Below are positions 1 to 4,892 of a stretch of DNA of 9,036 bases, piece after piece (within the stretch, counting starts at the first letter, position 1; the number at the start of each line of letters is the position of its first letter). The stretch is taken from positions 1 to 9,036 of the forward strand of contig JAUYES010000195.1 in NCBI GenBank assembly GCA_030691225.1, in the 5' to 3' direction. Origin of the DNA: Holophaga sp. Its GTDB lineage: Bacteria > Acidobacteriota > Holophagae > Holophagales > Holophagaceae. The notes beneath the pieces were generated by a model, which was not told the DNA's origin, made no database searches, and saw nothing but the letters and a program-made list of their open reading frames with translations. The position numbers and the translations under genes were made by a program.

Positions 1-1487
1 GCCTTCCAGGGCCCCCAGAAGATCAAGGGCACTCGGCGATCTTCATCATGCGGGTGGCCATGACTGGTGGGATCCTCGGGGTCATCAATCATCACGTTTG
101 GACGAAATGCCAGCAGAAGATCACCCGAGCGCCCGGCCACGAAACTTAGGCGTAAACGCTCGCGAATAGGACGCCCGGCTGGATTGGCATTGCTGGGGAG
201 AGCCAAGGCTTCCATTTCCTCAGCAGAACAGGCTTCGACAATATCGAGGTCCTTGCGAGCCAGCTCTATTGCTACTCGTAAAACCTCGCTCCTATTCTTT
301 CCACTCGCGTGCAAGGCGGCTTTATCTAGGTGAAATTGAGGAGAATCGGATTCCAGGAATAGCGCGCGGTCGGTATCCAGGCGTTGCCCCACGGCGCGAT
401 TCAAGGCTCGCCCCCACGCTCGGAGATTCAAGCGCTTCGCGGGATGGCCCTGGGCTTCGAGGCGCTCGGGAAAATCACCACTGCCGTGATCGGCGGTAAG
501 CACCACCCACGCAGCAGGAACACGCGATTGCAATCGCACGAGAAAGGCGCCGAGCGCCTTATCCAAACGACGAACCTGATCCCGCATTTCTGGCCCTTGA
601 TTGCCAAATTCGTGGCCCACGTAATCCGAAGCCGAAAGACTCAGCGCCAGGAGATCTGTGCTCCGCCGACGGCCCAGGGCTTCGTGCTCAATGAGTGCTT
701 CGGCCGCATCCAGAATGCTTTGATCGAAAAAGGGCGAGGCCTTGAAGCGTTTCCAAAAGGCTGCATCCACCGGCATGCCGACCCCCTGAATCAGCCTTGG
801 GAGGCCGAAGGCCACTGGCTTTCCACGGATGATGAAACTACCGCCGGATTCCGGTTGTCCGCTCGAAGCCTCCCAGAAAAAACTTCTCGACTGAGCCTGC
901 TCGAGAAAGCGGCGGTTGTGCGCTTGCAGCCAATCGGGCAAGGACTTCGCATAGGCCGTTGAGGTTGTAAATCCAAGGCCCGGTTCGAACCAATAGACCC
1001 CATTCCCCTGAGCACCCGCCATGAAAATGGACGCACGATCCTTCCCCGTCATGGCAAAACTTCGCCCATTGGGAATCTGATTTCGGACCCACTGCCCCAG
1101 CGTGGTGCCTCGGAAATGCAACGCACTGGCGCCACGCTCCGGCGCCCCCACAATCGGAGAGGTGGGATCACTCACGCATTTAACGGGTTTCCCCGTCGAG
1201 CCATCCACCCAGCGATTCTCTGTGATGCCTGTGTTAGCCGGATGGCGGCCGGTCAGGATCACCGAATGCCCAGGCCCAGTCTCGGTGTAACCATGATCCT
1301 GGTAGGCCGATTGAAAGGCCGTCCCTTCCCGCGCGAGGCGCCCCAACCCACCCGGCAGATCCTTGCCCCAGCGCGCCATGAGCTCCGCCGAGAACTGATC
1401 AACGGTAATTACAACCACCAAGGGTGGACGCGACGCAGCCAAAGGCAAAACGACGAGACAGGGCAGGAATAAGCGAAGCAAACGCAT
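1..1487 (-). CDS. PafA-type alkaline phosphatase (3' end missing)
   Basis: Predicted periplasmic Zn-dependent phosphomonoesterase of the alkaline phosphatase/nucleotide pyrophosphatase superfamily. The frame is open from ATG 1487 to the left edge: 495 codons, with only a short C-terminal tail missing if it has the usual 520-560 residues. A signal peptide is visible (MRLLRLFLPCLVVLPLAA, then SRPP). All metal ligands expected from PafA are present: D30 (VDQ), T70 as nucleophile (YTETGPGH), D288 and H292 (SDYVGH), D333-H334 (ADHG) and H476 (SHGHP). N91 (TENRW) and the K149-D-R151 motif (TGKDRAS) match the Asn and Lys/Arg that contact phosphate in characterised PafA enzymes; the Lys/Arg pair favours a monoesterase over a nucleotide pyrophosphatase. 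GGAG lies 5 nt before the start. The gene follows argF in the same direction but is separated by a strong terminator, so it is probably its own transcript. Numbering of known PafA residues is from memory. Confidence 0.9.
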   Translation of the reverse strand, partial: MRLLRLFLPCLVVLPLAASRPPLVVVITVDQFSAELMARWGKDLPGGLGRLAREGTAFQSAYQDHGYTETGPGHSVILTGRHPANTGITENRWVDGSTGKPVKCVSDPTSPIVGAPERGASALHFRGTTLGQWVRNQIPNGRSFAMTGKDRASIFMAGAQGNGVYWFEPGLGFTTSTAYAKSLPDWLQAHNRRFLEQAQSRSFFWEASSGQPESGGSFIIRGKPVAFGLPRLIQGVGMPVDAAFWKRFKASPFFDQSILDAAEALIEHEALGRRRSTDLLALSLSASDYVGHEFGNQGPEMRDQVRRLDKALGAFLVRLQSRVPAAWVVLTADHGSGDFPERLEAQGHPAKRLNLRAWGRALNRAVGQRLDTDRALFLESDSPQFHLDKAALHASGKNRSEVLRVAIELARKDLDIVEACSAEEMEALALPSNANPAGRPIRERLRLSFVAGRSGDLLLAFRPNVMIDDPEDPTSHGHPHDEDRRVPLIFWGPWK

Positions 1488-1492
1488 GAAGG

Positions 1493-1496
1493 CTCC
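1493..1496 (-). promoter_or_regulatory. Ribosome binding site of the PafA-type phosphatase
   Basis: GGAG on the minus strand, 5 nt upstream of ATG 1487. A second GGAGG lies about 13 bases further upstream. It supports the chosen start, which is followed directly by a basic residue and a hydrophobic signal sequence. Confidence 0.6.
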
Positions 1497-1510
1497 GAGA
1501 CGGTTCCTCC

Positions 1511-1538
1511 AACATACCCAAAGCGAAACCAGTTCCAA
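1511..1538 (-). promoter_or_regulatory. Candidate sigma-70-like promoter for the phosphatase
   Basis: On the minus strand, TTGGAA (1538-1533) and TATGTT (1516-1511) are separated by 16 bp; each matches 4 of 6 consensus bases. Transcription would start near 1504, giving a very short leader that still contains the ribosome binding site. No convincing Pho-box repeat was seen. This is a weak match found by eye. Confidence 0.3.
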
Positions 1539-1709
1539 GCGATAAGGCCGTGACATTTGCGTGGGAAAGGCTGGAAATACTCGCAAGGCAAAGGGACGAG
1601 GGGGCCTATCGCACCGTAGGCGGCCATGCAGCCCCAGAGGTTTTGTGTTTCGATACCCTGGATTTTTACTTTCCTAAGATAGCTGTTCCGTTCCATCAGA
1701 AAAGATGAA

Positions 1710-1734
1710 ACGCCAAGACACGAAGACGCCAAGA
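1710..1734. repeat. Short tandem-like direct repeat, ACGCCAAGA x2
   Basis: ACGCCAAGA occurs at 1710-1718 and again at 1726-1734, a 16-bp period, with the related ACACGAAG between. Read on the minus strand it gives CTTGGCGT-type units. Similar CTTGGCGTCTT-like strings are, from memory, frequent in intergenic DNA of various bacteria, so this may be one copy of a dispersed repeat. Its role is unknown. Confidence 0.4.
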
Positions 1735-1789
1735 AAACCTCAAAGCTCCGGTGCGGCTGGTCGCCGGATTCCACCGATCCATGAAGAAC

Positions 1790-1821
1790 AAAAAAATGGG
1801 CCCAAATTTGGGCCCATTTTT
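1790..1821 (-). terminator. Rho-independent terminator of argF (perfect palindrome)
   Basis: Positions 1792-1821 form a perfect 30-bp palindrome: TGGGCCC, AAATTT, GGGCCCA, flanked by A-tracts on the left and T-tracts on the right. In minus-strand RNA, the argF direction, this gives a GC-rich stem followed by a run of seven U (1796-1790), starting 17 nt past the argF stop. In the plus direction it is followed by five U, so it could stop transcription both ways. The central AAATTT would form the loop or extend the stem. Confidence 0.85.
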
Positions 1822-1838
1822 AGGCTTACCAAAAAACC

Positions 1839-2831
1839 TTACCCCATCGTCGCGACCATCACGGCCTTGATGGTGTGCATGCGGTTTTCGGCTTCGTCGA
1901 AGACCACGCTATGGCGGCTGCGGAAGACTTCGTCGGTCACTTCGCGGATATCGAAGCCCAACTCTTTTTGTTCCTTGGCGAGCTTGGTTTCGAAATCGTG
2001 AAAGGCGGGCAGGCAATGGAGGAAGAGCACATCGGCGTTGCCAGTGGCCTTGATCATTTCCATGGTCACCTTGTAGGGCGTCAGCTGCTTCACGCGCTCG
2101 GGGATCTGGGCTTCTTCGCCCATGCTGGCCCACACGTCGGTGTAGAGCACATCGGCGCCCTTAACGGCTTCTTCCATGTTGTTGCAGACTTCGATGATGG
2201 CGCCGGTTTCCTTGGCGGCTTCGCGGGCGGCGGCCAGCACCTTGGGATCGGGAGCCAGGCTATCGGGGCCGAGGGCCACGAAGTGCATGCCGGTCTTGGC
2301 GGCGCCATACATCAGGGCGTAGCTCATGTTGTTGCGGATATCGCCGCAGAAAACGAGCTTCACCTTGTTGAGGGGCTTGGCGCAATGCTCTTCGATGGTG
2401 AGGAAATCCGCCAGGATCTGCGTGGGGTGATCTACATCCGTGAGGCCGTTCCACACGGGCACGCCGGAGAACTTGGCCAGGCACTCGACCACTTCCTGCT
2501 TGTAGCCGCGATACTCAATGCCGTCGTAGAAACGACCCAGCACCTTGGCGGAATCTTCCAGGGATTCCTTCTTGCCCATCTGGGAGCTATTGGAATCCAG
2601 GAAGGTGACGTGGGCACCTTCTTCCAGTGCGCCCACTTCGAAGGCGCAACGGGTGCGGGTGGAGGCCTTTTCGAAGAGCAAAACAACGTTCTTGCCCTTG
2701 AGCAGGTAGTTGAAGACACCCTGTCGCTTCTTGGTCTTCAGATCGTGGCTGAGGTCCAGGAGGTAGCGAACTTCCGAGGGGGTGAAGTCCATCAGGGTGA
2801 GGAAACTGCGACCCTTGAGGTTGACGGCCAT
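1839..2831 (-). CDS. argF: Ornithine carbamoyltransferase
   Basis: Joins carbamoyl phosphate and L-ornithine to give L-citrulline and phosphate, the sixth step of arginine synthesis, in the cytosol. The 330-residue product matches the usual length (E. coli ArgF is about 334). Carbamoyl-phosphate motif STRTR is at residues 57-61, HPTQ at 135-138, the ornithine-binding SMGE near 235 and the catalytic HCLP loop (Cys273) at 272-275. The end, [14 protein letters not shown], closely matches the E. coli enzyme from memory. ATG 2831 was chosen because GGAG lies 8 nt upstream and [11 protein letters not shown] aligns with family N termini; the frame stays open to 2972 but that extension is not family-like. 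A catabolic ArcB role cannot be excluded by sequence alone, but no arcA or arcC is seen nearby. A strong terminator follows. The upstream gene is co-directional but 175 bp away. Confidence 0.96.
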   Translation of the reverse strand: MAVNLKGRSFLTLMDFTPSEVRYLLDLSHDLKTKKRQGVFNYLLKGKNVVLLFEKASTRTRCAFEVGALEEGAHVTFLDSNSSQMGKKESLEDSAKVLGRFYDGIEYRGYKQEVVECLAKFSGVPVWNGLTDVDHPTQILADFLTIEEHCAKPLNKVKLVFCGDIRNNMSYALMYGAAKTGMHFVALGPDSLAPDPKVLAAAREAAKETGAIIEVCNNMEEAVKGADVLYTDVWASMGEEAQIPERVKQLTPYKVTMEMIKATGNADVLFLHCLPAFHDFETKLAKEQKELGFDIREVTDEVFRSRHSVVFDEAENRMHTIKAVMVATMG

Positions 2832-2839
2832 GGTTGATT

Positions 2840-2843
2840 CTCC
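2840..2843 (-). promoter_or_regulatory. Ribosome binding site that fixes the argF start
   Basis: GGAG on the minus strand, 8 nt before ATG 2831. No comparable site precedes the more distal in-frame ATG at 2972, so the shorter protein is preferred. Confidence 0.65.
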
Positions 2844-2904
2844 GTCGGCATCGTTGGGACAACCCACGAGGAGGGGACGCGCGGACCCTCCGCTGGGCGA
2901 AACG

Positions 2905-2931
2905 ATAATTTCACCACGGGAACAGTCCCAA
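2905..2931 (-). promoter_or_regulatory. Weak candidate promoter for argF
   Basis: On the minus strand TTGGGA (2931-2926) is followed after 15 bp by AATTAT (2910-2905). Each hexamer matches 4 of 6 consensus bases, and the spacing is short. No clear ArgR box (TGAAT-N4-ATTCA type) was recognised between 2832 and 3006, so arginine repression cannot be claimed from this window. Confidence 0.22.
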
Positions 2932-3006
2932 AGCGACCCATCTTTTGGCGACCTAGGGGTGCCTTTCCGCACGTTCGGTTTCGTGTTCTAAACCGGATGA
3001 ATTGGG

Positions 3007-3651
3007 TTATTGAGCCGGGATCCTAAAAACTAGGTTCACGCCCGCGTTGACGACTGCGGAAGGCCAAGGATCTGTAGGCCCACGCTTAAGGCTCACGCGA
3101 TCCACATTGAGCTCCACACCAAAATAGCGAGTCACCTGGAAGCCGCCAGCTGCCCGCAGAAAGGGGCGACTGGATTGATCAACCCTTCGAAACTCCCCAG
3201 GATCAAAGTGTGACCCTCCTGGTGTTCCATCCTGAACCCAGCTCGCTTGGCGAACCATGTAGGTGCTAGACATGCTTCCGAAGCCCACGCCCGCCGAGGC
3301 GTAGAGACGCATGTTTCCCCGTTGCCAAGGTGTAAACAGCACATCGACGTAGGCCTGCTTCCATGTGTAGTTATTGGCGGGGATTCGCAGACTGGCCAAG
3401 CCTGCTCGAAGGCCAAAGCCTTTGCGCAGAGCCCACTCGCCACCGACTTCCACCCGAACCGGGAAATCCGATTCTTCGGGAACGACAATCGCATCGGTAC
3501 CCAGCTGCTGGGAAGGAATCTTCCATTTCGTGTTGCTTTCGTCCAGGACCTGGGGGCCAATCTTGAAGTAGATCCCTGGAGACTGAGCCACGACTGGGGC
3601 GCTCAAACTGGCAATGATCCCCAGTCCGCAAAGGGGAAGGCGTTGATGCAT
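3007..3651 (-). CDS. Small secreted protein, probable outer-membrane beta-barrel
   Basis: No named family is recognised. The 214-residue product has a clear signal peptide (MHQRLPLCGLGIIASLSAPVVA, predicted cut before QS). The mature part is rich in alternating polar/aromatic stretches typical of beta strands: VRVEVGGEWALRKGFGLRAG, YVDVLFTPW, MRLYASAGVGFGS, PFLRAAGGFQVTRYFGVELN and AVVNAGVNLVFRI. This is the pattern of a small OmpA/OmpW-like barrel of about 8-10 strands. The C terminus is PAQ rather than the usual terminal Phe, although FRI lies just before it. GGAG sits 5 nt before ATG 3651. It is divergent from the oxidoreductase gene, sharing a 171-bp control region. It is upstream of argF in the same direction, with no U-tract terminator between them, so read-through into argF is possible. 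Ligand and function are unknown. Confidence 0.7.
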   Translation of the reverse strand: MHQRLPLCGLGIIASLSAPVVAQSPGIYFKIGPQVLDESNTKWKIPSQQLGTDAIVVPEESDFPVRVEVGGEWALRKGFGLRAGLASLRIPANNYTWKQAYVDVLFTPWQRGNMRLYASAGVGFGSMSSTYMVRQASWVQDGTPGGSHFDPGEFRRVDQSSRPFLRAAGGFQVTRYFGVELNVDRVSLKRGPTDPWPSAVVNAGVNLVFRIPAQ

Positions 3652-3656
3652 TTTTT

Positions 3657-3660
3657 CTCC
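3657..3660 (-). promoter_or_regulatory. Ribosome binding site of the beta-barrel gene
   Basis: GGAG on the minus strand followed by five A and then ATG 3651. A strong, well-spaced site that supports this start. Confidence 0.65.
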
Positions 3661-3700
3661 GAGATATGGATGTCTTAAGGATCGAGCGATTGAGCCATCG

Positions 3701-3719
3701 TATCGACGCTTAGTCGATA
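3701..3719. promoter_or_regulatory. Operator-like inverted repeat between divergent genes
   Basis: TATCGAC-GCTTA-GTCGATA is a perfect 7-bp inverted repeat with a 5-bp spacer, in the 171-bp gap between the beta-barrel gene (minus) and the oxidoreductase gene (plus). Two more TCGA cores flank it at 3682-3685 and 3724-3727. The size and symmetry suit a dimeric repressor or activator that controls one or both genes. No regulator gene is next to it and I cannot name a family. A hairpin in RNA is possible but no T-tract follows. Confidence 0.4.
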
Positions 3720-3813
3720 GGTTTCGATTTTCGTGTGCAGCGGCAGATAAGGTGAAGCATGCGACTTCTGGGCACAGCTTGTAGGGCTACGAGGGAATGC
3801 GACAATGGCCCTC

Positions 3814-3817
3814 GGAG
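3814..3817 (+). promoter_or_regulatory. Ribosome binding site that decides the oxidoreductase start
   Basis: GGAG ends 5 nt before ATG 3823. An in-frame ATG at 3805 is also possible, with a GAGGG further upstream at a looser spacing. The 3823 site has the better spacing and puts the nucleotide-binding motif about 11 residues from the N terminus, as in related enzymes. Confidence 0.55.
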
Positions 3818-3822
3818 TAGCC

Positions 3823-4890
3823 ATGTCGCCGGAACATTCAGAAATCCTTATTGTCGGGGGCGGAATCGCCGGGTTATCCACGGCCTTCCATCTGGCCAAG
3901 GCCGGGCAAAAGGGTCTGGTTTTGCTAGACCGCGAGGATCTTCCGGGCTTTTATGCCAGTGGCCATAACGCCGGAATCGCGCGTCAACTCACGGGCAAGG
4001 CGGAACACACAACCCTGACGATCGCCGGGGCCCGCCGCTTGAAGGAAGCCGGGCTCATGGATGGCAGCAGCGGTCTGCTTCTGGGTGCGGATCCCGGCGG
4101 AACCAACGCCTTGGCCGACGAAGCTGCAAGGTTCGGCCTACCCATTCACCGACACGAAGGCACTCCCCTGCCCGGGTTGAAAGCCGCCGAGCATCTTGTG
4201 ATTCCAACTGACGGCATCATCGATATCGACTTGATGCTTAACCATTGTGCCGAAGGAGGCCGCAGCCTTGGGACCCAACTCCGCTTCGGTTGTGAGGTGC
4301 GGGCCATTCATCCGGTCTCGGACGGGTTCGAGGTGATCACGGATCAAGGCGCCCTTCGAACGCGCATCCTGGTGAACGCAGCCGGTGGCTGGTGCGGCAA
4401 CGTGGGCCGCATGGCAGGAGGTCTGGATATTTCGTTCCAGCCGTTACGCCGCCACTTGGTGTGGAGCAACGCATCCTATCCTGCAAATCAGCCCTGGGCC
4501 TGGTGGGCGGATCGCCCTCTCTACGTGCGCCCGGAGAGTGGTGGCCTGCTACTCTGCGCCTGCGAAGAACAGACAACGCCGTTGCCCGCACGGCACACGC
4601 AACCCGATAACGACGACAGTATTCTGGAAGGCCTCTCCGCCTCGCTGCGGGAATTGGCACCCAGCCTGGCGGATCTTCCCATTGCCCGCCTGTGGTGTGG
4701 CCTTCGGACCTTTGCTCCGGATCGGCGCTTTGTTATTGGCTACGATCCCATCAACCCCAACCTCTTTTGGGTAGCTGGCCTCGGTGGCCACGGCATGACT
4801 TCGGGCCTCGCCATAGGCGAACTCGCTGCCCAGGCGATTCTGGGGAACCTGGAGACAGGGATTTTGGGACCGGGGCGGCTTCAGGCCTGA
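3823..4890 (+). CDS. FAD-dependent amine/D-amino-acid oxidoreductase (DAO family), D-arginine-dehydrogenase-like
   Basis: Predicted flavoenzyme that oxidises an amino acid or other amine to an imino or keto product. The 355-residue protein has the Rossmann motif GGGIAG at 12-17, an acidic residue at the end of strand 2 (D36) for the FAD ribose, PGFYASGHNAG at 41-51, LVNAAGGWC at 183-191, WCGLRTF with R295 at 291-297 and the C-terminal FAD motif GGHGMTSG at 321-328. From memory the order and spacing of these blocks resemble Pseudomonas D-arginine dehydrogenase (DauA): both share the VNAAGxWC, Y-x-[KR]-P (Y234) and WxGLR blocks. The DauA active-site His after PGY appears replaced by Tyr, and the Tyr-containing lid stretch also differs, so the substrate is unproven; glycine oxidase or another imino-acid oxidase are alternatives. 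Length is typical for the family. No membrane segment is seen. It is the only plus-strand gene and ends tail-to-tail over the channel gene. Confidence 0.85.
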   Translation: MSPEHSEILIVGGGIAGLSTAFHLAKAGQKGLVLLDREDLPGFYASGHNAGIARQLTGKAEHTTLTIAGARRLKEAGLMDGSSGLLLGADPGGTNALADEAARFGLPIHRHEGTPLPGLKAAEHLVIPTDGIIDIDLMLNHCAEGGRSLGTQLRFGCEVRAIHPVSDGFEVITDQGALRTRILVNAAGGWCGNVGRMAGGLDISFQPLRRHLVWSNASYPANQPWAWWADRPLYVRPESGGLLLCACEEQTTPLPARHTQPDNDDSILEGLSASLRELAPSLADLPIARLWCGLRTFAPDRRFVIGYDPINPNLFWVAGLGGHGMTSGLAIGELAAQAILGNLETGILGPGRLQA

Positions 4891-4892
4891 AG
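4879..4892. other. 14-bp palindrome carrying both convergent stop codons
   Basis: CTTCAGGCCTGAAG is a perfect palindrome. Read on either strand it gives CTT CAG GCC TGA, so the plus-strand oxidoreductase and the minus-strand channel both end in Leu-Gln-Ala-stop, and the two genes overlap by 10 bp (4881-4890). There is no T-tract on either side, so it is not a typical intrinsic terminator, and no separate terminator was found for either gene. Confidence 0.9.

Larger units (their letters stand above)
1488..1838. other. Non-coding region between argF and the phosphatase gene
   Basis: This stretch of about 350 bp lacks a credible gene; open frames across it on either strand resemble no known protein and have no good start context. 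From argF toward the phosphatase it holds the argF terminator palindrome (1790-1821), a motif that repeats ACGCCAAGA twice (1710-1734), a possible small structured element (1600-1635) and the putative phosphatase promoter and ribosome binding site. Confidence 0.6.

Noticed and set aside
384..962. Open frame of 192 codons on the plus strand at the left end
   Set aside because: It is antisense to the phosphatase frame, whose catalytic motifs run through the same DNA.
1409..1774. Open frame of 121 codons on the minus strand across the intergenic region and the phosphatase start
   Set aside because: Overlaps the signal-peptide end of the phosphatase in another frame, with no family resemblance and no good ribosome binding site.
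1875..2837. Open frame of 320 codons on the plus strand opposite argF
   Set aside because: Low-complexity Gly/His/Glu-rich product antisense to a certain gene; an artefact of GC-rich codon use.
2832..2972. 47-codon N-terminal extension of argF
   Set aside because: Not similar to the family, Arg/Pro/Gly-rich, and the internal ATG 2831 has the good ribosome binding site.
2976..2995. Hairpin CGGTTT/AAACCG after the beta-barrel gene as a terminator
   Set aside because: Only 6 bp, an 8-nt loop, and no T-tract in the transcribed direction.
2998..3013. TGAATTGGGTTATTGA as an ArgR operator for argF
   Set aside because: The second half-site does not match ATTCA and it overlaps the stop of the upstream gene far from the argF start.
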